The notes: generated by a model not told the origin, from the letters alone. 64,000 nucleotides of DNA from Liolophura sinensis (GCF_032854445.1 NC_088305.1:31647645-31711644), one strand, 5' to 3'. Counted from the stretch's first letter, positions 22,646 to 34,440 are shown. Numbers and translations are program-made.

Positions 22646-23533
22646 CAAGATAAAGCATCATGTAGTTTGATGCGTACATTCATACATACAAAAAGCAACT
22701 ACATAACCAATAGTGCTGTCCCTGTCCAAACGGCAGGAAAAGTAGGGTTGTGGTGTGTTGTGTGATTTCAATCCGTGAGATGCCTTCAAACGTTGGGTCA
22801 CACAAGGTACAGGTTCAAACCCAGCGTTGGCCAAGGAATTTGTAAGCTCCCCCCCAGCATCACACACACACACACACACAACCTACTCTCATTGTCTGTG
22901 TGGGATTGATGACAAATAGCCATCGACTATGCTAGGGTCGGCTTTAATGTATTGCAACACTTGCTGAAGTTAAGTTGTATTCCACCAATATGGTGTGTAT
23001 ATGTCACATAAAAGTTGTCAGTAATTTGCCAAAGTTTGGTTTTACCCACGGCAAGTATAAACAATGCTTTTAAGTGAAAACTTTTGATTATGGCATTAAA
23101 CTAAAGTCATATAAATATACATTCATGTATTACAGGCACCCTCTATTTCCTGGGCATTTCTACACACTCCTGTTTTATCTGCCTGTAATCTCCAAAATAA
23201 CGCTAGTTTATCGTGTAGCGCTGACCGTGATAGTCAGTGGTATTCAGCCATGTGTTAGAGCAGATTGATTATTTCAGCTGAAAAGCCACTTCAGTACTCC
23301 TTCTCAATCTTGTCCTCTCCTTAACATTGCAGGTATATCTACAGGTTATCTACGTGAAGACTCGGCGCGCGCTTGCATGTGGAACCCTGGGAAGCATTTG
23401 TCTGTGTCAGCTGTATCTGTGGGAACAGAGGAACAATTACCAGATTGTGTTTCATGTGACAGTCGCATGTGTATCGACTTTTGTCATTTTTACACGGAAC
23501 ATTCAACAAAAGCTTCCGGAATATAGCTTATGA
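17327..23533 (+). CDS. SEC22A: SEC22A, longin-domain vesicle-trafficking protein, complete
   Basis: Six coding exons: 17327-17511, 18721-18884, 19518-19697, 20092-20216, 21373-21441, 23333-23533 (stop TGA at 23531). The joined product is 307 residues, the same length as human SEC22A. The start is the ATG 11 bases after an acceptor at 17316. Residues 1 to about 120 form the longin domain (QDGLPLVAST, LLSRKATKYPDRC, YPRVLAFSFLDEVEKEF). The family signature RYNNPRSLTTKINLSDM follows at about 126-142. Four hydrophobic segments lie near 186-206, 227-249, 254-271 and 280-295, as in the SEC22A/SEC22C branch, which lacks the SNARE helix of SEC22B. Known role: ER/early secretory membrane protein in ER-Golgi transport. 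The intron after exon 3 must start with GC (19698-19699) for the phases to agree; the others are GT-AG. The 5' UTR exon was not located, and the 3' UTR may run into the 53-bp array at 24 kb. Confidence 0.95.
18158..18432. repeat. 92-bp tandem repeat, 3 units, SEC22A intron 1
   Basis: Three consecutive units of about 92 bp, each containing ATCATATGAGCTTTGT and TTGATTACAGAATCTG, differ by a few bases. They lie about 300 bp before the exon 2 acceptor. Confidence 0.9.
19310..19400 (-). mobile_element. SINE family C fragment, SEC22A intron 2
   Basis: It contains GATTGGTGTTTTACGCCACA, AAGAATATTTCATTTATACG and TGCTGGCAGACC, the reverse of the family C 3' region. It ends about 120 bp before the exon 3 acceptor. 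Confidence 0.6.
20350..20490 (+). mobile_element. SINE family C fragment, SEC22A intron 4
   Basis: It matches the middle and 3' parts of family C (GGCTTCCTCTCTGGTCGTAC, CAACCTGTGGATGGTCGTGG, then AAGTGAAACATTC and AAATAAATC). Confidence 0.65.
21545..22385. repeat. Compound (ACAT)n / (ATGC) / (AC)n microsatellite, about 840 bp, SEC22A intron 5
   Basis: A long tetranucleotide tract interrupted by CATG and CACA variants, starting about 100 bp after the exon 5 donor. It creates several overlapping 150-317 residue open frames on both strands made of HTYI or CMYV repeats. These are spurious. Confidence 0.97.
22604..22643. repeat. (TA)n microsatellite
   Basis: About 20 uninterrupted TA dinucleotides in SEC22A intron 5. 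A short (CA)n run follows at about 22861-22880. Confidence 0.95.
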
Positions 23534-23689
23534 TGCTGGAGGGGATGTGAAATCGTTAAAAGTGACAAGAGGGGAAGTATGTTGTGTGGAGCTGAATTCC
23601 AGATTTTGTGCTGTATATTTTTTGTACCAAGGATCATGTGGTTTCAAAAGATGTCAAAGTTAATTCAGCAAATGGTCATCTGACTTGAT

Positions 23690-23835
23690 ATCAGGTGATA
23701 CCAAAGTTATTCCCCATAAGGTGATCTGATTGGATATCAAGTGATATCAAAGGTTTTCCCCTTAATGGTGATGTGACGGGATATTAAGTGATATCAGAGC
23801 TGTTGCCCATAGTGGTGGCGTGACGGGGTATCCAG
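23690..23835. repeat. Degenerate tandem repeat of about 48 bp, 3-4 units, downstream of SEC22A
   Basis: Recurrent GATATCAAGTGATATCAAAG / TTCCCCATAAGGTGATCTGA segments start about 150 bp after the SEC22A stop, probably in its 3' UTR. Confidence 0.6.
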
Positions 23836-24044
23836 AGTTATGAAAATTATCTCTGGTTATCAAATTGTGACCTTTTAGGAAGGAATTCAGATTTGTAGAG
23901 GGCATAACTATATAAAACATTATTTTAGATGCTTATTTTAGAGCATGAAAATCAAAACATTCAGCAGCCATGTTGGAGCCAGGGCTAAAGTTGCTCCAAA
24001 ATGGCTGACAAGCAATTGTCCTTCTAGGTTATTGAGATCCCCTG

Positions 24045-25165
24045 GAAGTCATCTGTGACCTTGTCAGCAGGAGGACTCCTGCTTGAACTCTGAGAATGGT
24101 AACATCTGTGACCTTGTCAGCACGAGGACTCCTGCTTGAACTCTGAGAGTGATAACATCTGTGACCTTGTCAGCAGGAGGACTCCTGCTTGAACTCTGAG
24201 AGTGATAACATCTGTGACTTTGTCAGCAGGAGGACTCCTGCTTGAACTCTGAGAGTGATAACATCTGTGACCTTGTCAGCACGAGGACTCCTGCTTGAAC
24301 TCTGAGAGTGATAACATCTGTGACCTTGTCAGCACGAGGACTCCTGCTTGAACTCTGAGAGTGATAACATCTGTGACCTTGTCAGCACGAGGACTCCTGC
24401 TTGAACTCTGAGAGTGATTACATCTGTGACCTTGTCAGCACGAGGTCTCCTGCTTGAACTCTGAGAGTGATAACATCTGTGACCTTGTCAGCACGAGGTC
24501 TCCTGCTTGAACTCTGAGAGTGATAACATCTGTGACCTTGTCAGCACGAGGACTCCTGCTTGAACTCTGAGAGTGATAACATCTGTGACTTTGTCAGCAG
24601 GAGGACTCCTGCTTGAACTCTGAGAGTGATAACATCTGTGACTTTGTCAGCAGGAGGACTCCTGCTTGAACTCTGAGAGTGATAACATCTGTGACCTTGT
24701 CAGCAGGAGGACTCCTGCTTGAACTCTGAGAATGATAACATCTGTGACCTTGTCAGCACGAGGACTCCTGCTTGAACTCTGAGAGTGATAACATCTGTGA
24801 CTTTGTCAGCAGGAGGACTCCTGCTTGAACTCTGAGAGTGATAACATCTGTGACCTTGTCAGCAGGAGGACTCCTGCTTGAACTCTGAGAGTGATAACAT
24901 CTGTGACCTTGTCAGCAGGAGGACTCCTGCTTGAACTCTGAGAGTGATAACATCTGTGACGTTGTCAGCAGGAGGACTCCTGCTTGAACTCTGAGAATGA
25001 TAACATCTGTGACCTTGTCAGCACGAGGACTCCTGCTTGAACTCTGAGAATGATAACATCTGTGACCTTGTCAGCACGAGGACTCCTGCTTGAACTCTGA
25101 GAATGATAACATCTGTGACTTTGTCAGCAGGAGGACTCCTGCTTGAACTCTGAGAGTGATAACTT
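24045..25165. repeat. 53-bp minisatellite, about 21 units
   Basis: TTGTCAG recurs every 53 bp. The unit contains CTGTGACCTTGTCAGCAGGA and CTCCTGCTTGAACTCTGAGA, with AGCAGG/AGCACG as the main variant. It begins 510 bp after the SEC22A stop and could be in its 3' UTR or just beyond. Confidence 0.95.
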
Positions 25166-25935
25166 AATTCTTTTTGTGTGATATTTGGCTGTGTATAACT
25201 TGGAATTAGGGCTGTGACAGCATCTTGTGGATCTGAGTCATTGATGTTAACATGACGCAAATAATGTCAAAATATCTTTGGGACAGGGTCAAATTAAAAA
25301 AAAAAAGGTAAGCAGAGAAATCGTTCATTCAGATTCTATTTTTTGTCTAGCAGGAATGGTTGAAGTGGTGCTGAACTAAAATTTTGCAGCATTTTTATTG
25401 CCTAGTCAGTTACAGTCAACATTATTTCACCTCGTGCCAAAATAGAGAGTAATCATTCAGCATGCATCATATATGTTGTAATTTGATGTACATTTGTTTT
25501 TAGATCTATAACTGTTTTGGAATTGGGTTTTTTTTCCAGTTCTTAATTATACATGCACATATGGTCCAGGTTTTGGTCATAATTAGTAACCCCTACCCAA
25601 CTTGTAAAAACTGCCTGACTCATTTTTTTATGTTCAGCTTCCGTGAAAATTGCTTCAAATGATTTAAGTGAGCAAAACTGATCTGAGTAAGGCAACAACA
25701 ACTTTTTTTTTTGTTTTTCGGGTGAGCCGACACTAAGAAATCAAAAATTGAAATAAAAATAAGACTGAAAATCCAGCCTCTTTATTGTGTCTGAGCTGGA
25801 TATTTTTTGTGATTATGTTTGAGGCCTATGAATGCCTCAGACATGTCGAAAGCACATAGTTATGATGTACGCTTTTATTCATTCTCTCAAAAATGGCTCT
25901 GCTTTTATTTGCTCACAGATTAATTTGATTGGAGG
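25166..25935. other. Spacer downstream of SEC22A; nothing recognised
   Basis: AT-rich unique sequence with homopolymer runs. I saw no exon-like open frame and no clear polyadenylation context. Confidence 0.5.
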
Positions 25936-26200
25936 GGCCTCCGTGGCTCATTTGGGTAGCGCGCTAGCGCAGTATAATGACCCAGCAGTCTCTCACCAAT
26001 GCGGTCGCTGTGAGCTCAAATCCAGCTCATGCTGGCTTCCTCTCCGGCTGTAAGTGGAAGGTCTGCCAGCAACCTGCAGATGGTCATGGGTTTCCCCCAG
26101 GCTCTGCCCGGTTTCCACCCACCATAATGCTGACCGCCGTCGTATGAGTGAAATATTCTTGAGTACGCGTAAAACACCAATCAAATAAATAAATAAATTT
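25936..26200 (+). mobile_element. SINE family C, full-length reference copy
   Basis: It opens with a tRNA-like head: GGGGCCTCCGTGGCTCATTT then GGGTAGCGCGCTAGC (box A region) and GTGAGCTCAAATCC (box B-like). The body contains TGCTGGCTTCCTCTCCGGC, CAACCTGCAGATGGTCATGG and CACCATAATGCTGACCGCCG, and the copy ends in GTAAAACACCAATC with an (AAAT) tail. It is the most complete family C copy here. Confidence 0.85.
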
Positions 26201-26290
26201 GATCGGTCTTGAAAATGGAATCTGCTTTAAACAAATTTTCACAAGAAAAATCTGCTCATTTTCTCCATTAATGCTTTCATAACATCTCAA

Positions 26291-26379
26291 TCTCCCCTAG
26301 CCCATTACAACGCAGTTGTCTCTCCCCTAGCCCATTACAACGCAGTTGTCTCTCCCCTAGCCCATTACAACGCAGTTTT
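26291..26379. repeat. 30-bp tandem repeat, 3 units
   Basis: Three almost identical units of TCTCCCCTAGCCCATTACAA plus CGCAGTTGTC; the last ends CGCAGTTTT. Confidence 0.95.
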
Positions 26380-27610
26380 AAGTGAAGCATGCTGTATGAA
26401 ATTTGTTACCTATACTGTAAAGGTCTATAATATAGGGGCAGACTTAGATTGAGAACTTCCTGGATATACGCACAAAGCATTGAGAACTGCAGCATCATTT
26501 GTGGCTGTTGCTGGCTGTAAATGATGTCATGGTCCTAGCAATTCAGGCTACCTCTGTCCTTATCCACATCATCCTTAATGGCATTTCTCTTAGATTTAAA
26601 TGTACCTATGAAATAAAAAGTGCCGAAAACTACTCAACCAATGTCAGCAAATCTTTTAGCTGACATGCATGATGGATTTGCTTAATTGGTTTCTTGTTTG
26701 ATCAGTTTTAGTATTTACTCATGACCTTTGACCTTTATATTTTAGTCAGATTGCAGGTCAAACAGAGGTCACAATTGACTACAAAATATCACTGACCACA
26801 TGGCCCAGTGTTTAGGTTTAGCGGAAATCTATGCACGACCTCTTCCATATTATTGCTGGTCTTTTAGTTAAATATAGTTTTATGGAAAACATGATAAAAC
26901 TGTCCTATGAATGACAAAAACTTTTCGTGAATGTTGGTGTGAATTGTAACATAATTAAATGTTGATAAATCTCAGACCAGTCTGACCATTTGCTTGGTCT
27001 GCTATACTGGCCTGACCAAACCTCCAGTGCCTTTGACCAGTAGTGATAATTCTGAGCTTGAGCTCTGGTCAAATCTATCCACGGATATGAAATTATTTGC
27101 ACAGCATGTCAATTAAATTCCTTTTCACATCATTTTGATCATCTTTCACGGATGGATGGTTTATCAAGATTTGCCTTAAAACTTCCTAACGGCACTTGAT
27201 TATACTGTGGTGATCCTGCATATAGGCCTATATGACCTCTGAATGATATTTCAAGGTCAAAGAGCAAGGTTTCAGGGAAACTAATTTTTTTGGAGGGGGG
27301 GGGAGGGGGGGAGGAGAGTGTATGCATGAAGTGTACAACTTTGCATCTCTGAATCTCATTTGTTGGTTAAATACCTTGGTCTTCGTGATGTAATTTCTCA
27401 CTTGTTCATAAATTTGGCATTTGATGTGTGAACATGGAGAAATGCCCATAGCTATCTGTAGCCTAGCTAAACTGGTTGATTTTGCAGTGCATTTAAGTGA
27501 TCTGACCTTATTACGTGTATCTTGTGTATGGCATGTCTGTTTAGATAGAGGATAGTCTATAGTCCTATTCAAACATACAATCTGTCCATCATCATACAGC
27601 ATATCTGAAT

Positions 27611-27812
27611 ATATATGTATTTATTTGATTGATGTTTAAGGCCATGTACTCAAGAATATTTCACGTATACCACAGCGGCCAGCATTATGGTGGGAGGAAA
27701 CTGCTCAGAGAGCCCAATGACTATCCGCAGTTTGCTGACAAACCATCCCATGTACAGCCGGAGAGGAAACCAGGATGAGCTGGACTTAAACTCACAGCGA
27801 CTGCGTTGGTGA
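27611..27812 (-). mobile_element. SINE family C copy
   Basis: It has the reverse-orientation landmarks TTTGATTGATGTTTAAGGCC, ACTCAAGAATATTTCACGTA, GGCCAGCATTATGGTGGGAG and AGCTGGACTTAAACTCACAG. The tRNA-like head is mostly lost. Confidence 0.8.
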
Positions 27813-27910
27813 TACCTAAATATAAAGCTGTCTCTAAAAGAGAGATGAAACACTCTGATTTGCCAGTACTTATAAAAATTATAAATAGAAGCCCTTTGTC
27901 AGTACATGTT

Positions 27911-28105
27911 TATTTATTTCTCTGATTGTTATTTAGCATCATACTCAAGAATATTTCACCTAAAACCACAGTTACATGTACTATATTTATACTCAGAAGG
28001 TGCATAATCTACTCGGATTCCTCCCAACATAATGCTGGCTGCTGGTGTGTAAGTGAAATAGTCTTGAGTAAGGTGTAAAACAACAATGAAATAAAATAAA
28101 TAAAT
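27911..28105. mobile_element. Two SINE family C fragments in inverted orientation
   Basis: A minus-strand 3' end (27911-27965, with ATACTCAAGAATATTTCACC) is followed by a plus-strand 3' end (28018-28105, with ATAATGCTGGCTGCTGG, AGTCTTGAGTAAGGTGTAAA and AAATAAATAAA). Confidence 0.6.
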
Positions 28106-28127
28106 TTACATGCAAATATCTGCATAA

Positions 28128-28250
28128 GTTTCCTTACTCTAACCTCTCAGTGCTGAGAGCCAAGAGGGGCAGCAAAATCGTAACATCTTTGGTATGACCC
28201 GTCCCGGATTTGATCCCGGGTCTCGTGACTTTGAGGCGATAAAAAAGTGT
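28128..28250 (-). mobile_element. SINE family B 5' fragment
   Basis: On the minus strand it reads CCTCAAAGTCACGAGACCCG, GGGATCAAATCCGGGACGGG (box B-like), TCATACCAAAGATGTT and TCTCAGCACTGAGAGGTTAG, the family B head. Confidence 0.65.
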
Positions 28251-28689
28251 TATGGTGTTATATGTATTTATTTCACCATCTATGCATGCAGAAAGTGTTT
28301 ATATATGTACTTTATATACTTCGTGTATATAAGCTGTGGATGTACTTGCGGTCTGGATCGTCATTGAGATAATTTTAAATGTATACATGTATTTTGTTTT
28401 AATAATCAATAAACGCATTTTATTAATTATACATAAACACTTTGTCATACTGTTACCAGGTATATACCATTGAGCAAAATGGCAGAGTTGAGAAATCTGT
28501 TTTTGAATGAATGATTAGTTTGTGTGTGATTTTATTTCCATGTGGTGATGAGATGAAGATCGATTGCTCAAAGGTTAGGGTTTTGTATGGTTAGACACTT
28601 AAAGAAGGAGAAAACATGAAGTAAACCTCATCTGGAAGACCAGGAAAAGCTACCCTAAATACGTACTAATTTTTTAAGCTTTTTTTTTT

Positions 28690-28880
28690 TGTTTCTTTAT
28701 GATCCATAACCTAATTCAATCTTCAACCTTTTCAACCAATATTTTGAAACATTCTGAGAGAGCTATGGAGTGTAGAGACTTAATTGGCGCAGTTTTATGA
28801 ACCTTGCATCTTTAGTGACACAAACATATTTTAGCGTCATTGCAGTGCTAATTGCGTGCTTAAATTCCTCTGTGACTGGA
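28690..28880. mobile_element. Dispersed repeat, copy 1 (partner at 48440-48680)
   Basis: CAACCTTTTCAACCAATATT, TTGAAACATTCTGAGAG, GCAGTTTTATGAACCTTGCA and GTGACACAAACATATTT each match the reverse complement of segments near 48.5-48.65 kb in the same order. No coding capacity is seen, so a non-autonomous element is likely. Confidence 0.5.
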
Positions 28881-28990
28881 AAACAGTGTTTTATTTGAAA
28901 AGGGAGAGGATTTAGAGTAGGTACAAGTATAGACATGTATAACAGTACTGTTGATGTGCAGGCATGGTTTCACCCACAATAGAATTTTTG

Positions 28991-29390
28991 TGTAATCTGA
29001 TTTATTTGTCTGATGTACTAAGTACCCTATGTTAATCTGATTTATTTGTCTGATGTACTAAGTACCCTATGTTAATCTGATTTATTTGTCTGATGTACTA
29101 AGTACCCTATGTTAATCTGATTTATTTGTCTGATGTACTAAGTACCCTATGTTAATCTGATTTATTTGTCTGATGTACTAAGTACCCTATGTTAATCTGA
29201 TTTATTTGTCTGATGTACTAAGTACCCTATGTTAATCTGATTTATTTGTCTGATGTACTAAGTACCCTATGTTAATCTGATTTATTTGTCTGATGTACTA
29301 AGTACCCTATGTTAATCTGATTTATTTGTCTGATGTACTAAGTACCCTATGTTAATCTGATTTATTTGTCTGATGTACTAAGTACCCTAT
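28991..29390. repeat. 40-bp tandem repeat, 10 units, essentially identical
   Basis: The unit is GTTAATCTGATTTATTTGTC then TGATGTACTAAGTACCCTAT. Nine units are identical and the first differs only in its first two bases. There are no spacers. Confidence 0.98.
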
Positions 29391-30308
29391 ATGTAACTAT
29401 TAACAATGATTTGGTTATATTAAACAGCCGCTCTGATATTATACAGACAGCTTTATGTGCCATATATTTTAATTAATGTGATGATTTTTGGATTACCAGG
29501 GTAATATTATGATATTTTGTTTATTGTGATCGGAGTACATGTATAACATCAGTCATCTGTCACCAGTTTTCTGATTGACCTCTGTCAAGTCTAGCCAGAT
29601 TCTTACAGGAATGGTGGCCTCAATGGTAAATGTCAGTTCTTGCTGATGTCGTTCTGATGTCAACAACTTTTAGCCTGATGAATGCCATTTTGTCAGTGAA
29701 AGGAAAATGACACTGGCATACCGATAGTTTATTTGTTTGAATACAAAGCTAAATTTCTGGTGTGCCGATCTTTAGTACTTTACATAAAGAAAAACTACTG
29801 AGTGTACAATATAAAAGTAACATTTTAACACACCGCTAGGTGTAGTAAGCCTGTATACAAGGTATAGAAGAAATGCAATTTGTTTACTGTATATTTAACA
29901 TACATTTACCTGCATGTCAGATTTACAGAGTATCAACTTGTCAAGAAAGCTAGGTCATGAAAACACCTCTACTGATTGATTTATGGTGTTTATGACCTGG
30001 TCGTACCTGAAAAATGCTGAAACGACACATTTTTAGTAAGGAGCAATGATTTACGATGCCACAGACGCTGTGATATTCTCTACGTCACAAACTACCTGTA
30101 TGTCATGTTTGACGTGGATGTGCCCATTAGATCCAGCATTGATTAGCCATCATTATTTCTCATGTGGTGGATCCCAACGGGACATCTTCCTGAATAGATT
30201 GAATGTTGAATATCCTCTGACACCGTCACTTTTTCAACACGACTCTTTTTGATGGTATGTTTTTGGCATAAATACTTAAGCATATTATAGTGCTAGTCAT
30301 ATAAAAAT
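29391..30308. other. Intergenic sequence; nothing recognised
   Basis: AT-rich unique sequence. A 68-codon open frame at 30046-30252 has no recognisable family motif and no supporting splice structure. Confidence 0.5.
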
Positions 30309-30535
30309 ATTTATTCATTTCTTTGATAGGTGTTTTACGCCGTGCCATACTCAAGATTATTTCACTTATTTGACGGCAGCCAGGATTATCACCATCCGCA
30401 GATTACAGTAGTGAGATGTTCCTGTACATATACAGCTAAAAAGGAAGCATGAGCTGGGCTTGAACTCACAACAACTGTTTTGCTGAGAGGCTCCTGGTTC
30501 ACTGTTCTGCACTAGCATGTTAACCTCCAGGCCAG
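30309..30535 (-). mobile_element. SINE family C copy
   Basis: It contains GATAGGTGTTTTACGCCGTG, CTCAAGATTATTTCACTTAT, GAGCTGGGCTTGAACTCACA, the head TGAGAGGCTCCTGGTTCACT, and CTAGCATGTTAACC, all in minus orientation. Confidence 0.8.
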
Positions 30536-30603
30536 GGAGGACTCTGTAGGAGTGTTTTTGTTTTCTGTCAGGATTTCCTGTTTAAAAAGTGTACTGGTGT
30601 ACA

Positions 30604-33290
30604 GCCCTAATGGCTGTATGGTGGCAGTCTGGCCTGACCATTGGGTTAGGAGTACACCACTGCCCTTGGCTGTATGGTGGCAGTCTGGCCTGACTATGGG
30701 TTAGGAGTACACCACTGCCCTTGGCTGTATGGTGGCAGTCTGGTCTGACCATGGGTTAGGAGTACACCACTGCCCCTGGCTGTATGGTGGCAGTCTGGTC
30801 TGACCATGGGTTAGGTGTAGACCACTGCCCTTGGCTGTATGGTGGCTGTCTGGCCTGACCATGGGTTAGGTGTAGACCACTGTCCTTGGGTGTATGGTGG
30901 CAGTCTGGCCTGACCATGGGTTAGGAGTACACCACTGCCCTTGGCTGTATGGTGGCAGTCTGGCCTGACCATGGGTTAGGAGTACACCACTGCCCTTGGC
31001 TGTATGGTGGCAGTCTGGCCTGACCATGGGTTAGGAGTACACCACTGCCCCTGGCTGTATGGTGGCAGTCTGGCCTGACCATGCGTTAGGTGTACACCAC
31101 TGCCCTAATGGCTGTATGGTGACAGTCTGGCTTGACCATGGGTTAGGAGTACACCACTTCCCTTGGCTGTATGGTGGCAGTCTGGCCTGACCATGGGTTA
31201 GGAGTACACCACTGCTCTTGGCTGTATGGTGGCAGTCTGGCCTGACCATGGGTTAGGAGTACACCACTGCCCTTGGCTGTATGGTGGCAGTCTGGCCTGA
31301 ACATGGGTTAGGAGTACACCACTGCCCTTGGCTGTATGGTGGCAGCCTGGCCTGACCATGGGTTAGGTGTACACCACTGCCCTTGGCTGTATGGTGGCAG
31401 TCTGGCCTGACGATGGGTTAGGTGTACACCACTGCCCTAATGGCTGTATGGTGGCAGTCTGGCCTGACCATGGGTTAGGAGTTGGCCACTGCCCTTGGCT
31501 GTATGGTGGCAGTGTGGCCTGATCATGGTTTAGGAGTAGACCACTGCCCTAATGGCTGTATGGTGGCAGTCTGGCCTGACCATGGGTTAGGAGTACACCA
31601 CTGCCCTTGGCTGTATGGTGGCAGTCTGGGCTGACCATTGGGTTAGGAGTTCACCACTGCCCTTGGCTGCAAGGTGGCAGTCTGGCCTGACCATTGGGTT
31701 AGGAGTACACCACTGCCCTTGGCTGTATGGTGGCAGCCTGGCCTGACCATGGTTTAGGAGTAGGCCACTGCCCTAATGGCTGTATGGTGGCAGTCTGGCC
31801 TGACCATGGGTTAGGAGTACACCACTGCCCTTGGCTGTATGGTGGCAGTCTGGCCTGACCATGGGTTAGGAGTACACCACCGCCCTAATGGCTGTATGGT
31901 GGCAGTCTGGCCTGACCATGGGTTAGGAGTAGACCACTGCCCCTGGCTGTATGGTGGCAGTCTGGCCTGACCATTGGGTTAGGAGTACACCACTGCCCTT
32001 GGCTGTATGGTGGCAGTCTGGCCTGACCATGGGTTAGGTGTACACCACTGCCCTAATGGCTGTATGGTGGCAGTCTGGCCAGACCATGGGTTAGGAGTAC
32101 ACCGCTGCCCTTGGCTGTATGGTGGCAGTCTGGCCTGACCATGGGTTAGGAGTACACCACTGCCCTAATGGCTGTATGGTGGCAGTCTGGCCTGACCATG
32201 GGTTAGGAGTAGGCCGCTGCCCTTGGCTGTATGGTGGCAGTCTGGCCAGACCATGGGTTAGGAGTACACCACTGCCCTTGGCTGTATGGTGGCAGTCTGG
32301 CCTGAACATGGGTTAGGAGTAGGCCACTGCCCTTGGCTGTATGGTGGCAGTCTGGCCTGACCATCTGTTAGGAGTACACCACTGCCCTAATGGCTGTATG
32401 GTGGCTGTCTGGCCTGAACATGGGTTAGGAGTAGACCACTGCCCTAATGGCTGTATGGTGGCAATCTGGCTTGACCAGTGGGTTAGGAGTACACAACTGC
32501 CCTTGGCTGTATGGTGGCCGTCTGGCCTGACAATGGGTTAGGAGTACACCACTGCCCTTGGCTGTATGGTGGCAGTCTGGCCTGACCATGGGTTAGGAGT
32601 AGACCACTGCCCTAATGGGTATATGGTGGCAGTCTGGCCTGACCATGGGTTAGTACACCACTGCCCTAATGGCTGTATGGTGGCAGTCTGGCCTGACCAT
32701 TGGGTTAGGAGTACACCACTGCTCTTGGCTGTATGGTGGCAGTCTGGCTTGCCCATGGGTTAGGAGTAGACCACTGCCCTAATGGGTGTATGGTGGCAGT
32801 CTGGCCTGACCATGGGTTAGGTGTACACCACTGCCCTTGGCTGTATGGTGGCAGTCTGGCTTGACCATGGGTTAGGAGTAGACCACTGCTCTTGGCTGTA
32901 TGGTGGCAGCCTGGCCAGACCATGGTTTAGGAGTTCACCACTGCCCTTGGCTGTATGGTGGCAGTCTGGCCTGACCAGTGGGTTAGGAGTACACCACTGC
33001 CCTTGGGTGAATGGTGGCAGTCTGGCCTGACCATGGGTTAGGAGTACACCACTGCCCCTGGCTGTATGGTGGCAGTCTGGCCTGACCATGCGTTAGGTGT
33101 ACACCACTGCCCTAATGGCTGTATGGTGGCTGTCTGGCCTGACCATGGGTTAGGAGTACACCACTGCCCTAATGGCTGTATGGTGGCCGTCTGGCCTGAC
33201 CATTGGGTTAGGAGTGGACCACCACTCTTTGCTGTGTGGTGGCAGTCGGGTCCAAACAATGGGTTAGGAGTTGATCACGGCGCTAATAGC
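30604..33290. repeat. Satellite of about 55-bp units, roughly 48 copies
   Basis: Each unit contains GGCTGTATGGTGGCAGTCTG, GCCTGACCATGGGTTAGGAG and TACACCACTGCCC. Two junction variants (CTTGG or CTAATGG) give 55- and 57-bp units, and a one-base TT variant (CCATTGGG) recurs. Frame-compatible stretches give short open frames on both strands that are not genes. Confidence 0.97.
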
Positions 33291-33545
33291 TGTACAATTC
33301 TGAGTAGAGTCACACCTAAGACTTTAAAAGAGGAAGTTGTAACTTCCTCGCTTGGTGTTCGGCGTGAAGGGGATAATTCACTGACTGGTTGACCCATATC
33401 AGTGTATTGGCTCGGGCGGGGCGGCATACTTGCCTTCGGTAAGTCATCTCAGTGAAGCAGCACTAGATAAAAGAGCTGTGGAAATCCGTCCTGCAATAGG
33501 GAGGCACATCACATTACATACACCCTAAGGATTCCCTCTCAGTAG
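33291..33545 (+). mobile_element. SINE family A, inserted near the end of the satellite
   Basis: It contains CACACCTAAGACTTTAAAAG, AGCAGCACTAGATAAAAGAG, TCCGTCCTGCAATAGGGAGG and CCTAAGGATTCC. The tRNA-like head is lost. Degenerate satellite (AGTAGACCACCACCC, GTGATGGCAGTATGGTC) resumes at once after it, up to about 33590, so the SINE interrupts the array. Confidence 0.8.
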
Positions 33546-33590
33546 ACCACCACCCTTTGCTATGTGATGGCAGTATGGTCAGCTGTGACA

Positions 33591-34440
33591 GCCGTTAATG
33601 GCCACCGTGGAAAATACATGAAAAATGTGTATAAATTATAGTTAAGCACTGTGACACCAAAAAAAAAAATGTCTGTTAAAAAAAAATAATTAAAGTGCTG
33701 GATTAAAATCTGTTTATAAATACACGGCTATAATAGCTTCCTGCCCCTCGGGCTGTATATCATGTAGTTTCCGTTATTTCTCTTTTTTTCGTTAAATTAA
33801 AACAAAAAACGTAGTCGGTTTAGGAGATCTACTCATCCATGGCAGATACACAGATAAATATTGTGCTTTGCCTTGGCATTCCTGCAGACATGGTAGATGT
33901 GCTCATCTGACTCATCACAGTGTCCAGTCAGGTAAATCTCTTGAAATGTCTTTAAGTAACATACTGTATTTTACCTACAATTGAGCATTTTTCATGTGAC
34001 GCATGTTCATTCATACAAATTGTAGGCAAATTAATTAAGAGTTTTTTGGGAAGTTTCATTAATTTCTCATCAGAAAATTTTATGTCCCTCTATCAAGTGA
34101 AATGTTTAGCACACTTACACTAAACTTTAGGTGAAATAAGTAGGCCTACCTGTATAATTAACTGCTGGCACCTGGCCATATGCTCTTCCCAGTCGGTATG
34201 CCCAACGAAGGGACTCGTGGGGATGTGTAAGCCCCCATGTTGTGTACCGGTACTGAGAAATTGTTTAAGCTAATTTATTTCATAAGTTCAATTGTTGTTT
34301 TCTTAAAATCTAACTGATATTTGTGTAGTGTGTCTAAATGGCATATATTATATCAGCCTCCAGCTCAAGATCTTCTTTACATTCTAAATTTCAACAAATA
34401 CACAGGGACGATATGCTAGTATCAACAGGCCTCTACTGGA
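33591..34440. other. Intergenic sequence; nothing recognised
   Basis: AT-rich unique DNA with homopolymer tracts; no exon-like frame. Confidence 0.5.

Noticed and set aside
28991-29390. CRISPR-like regular repeats
   Set aside because: Units are directly adjacent with no unique spacers and the DNA is animal; it is a plain tandem repeat.
30604-33290. Telomere-like satellite because of GGGTTAG in each unit
   Set aside because: The hexamer occurs once per 55 bp and not in tandem, so it is not telomeric sequence.
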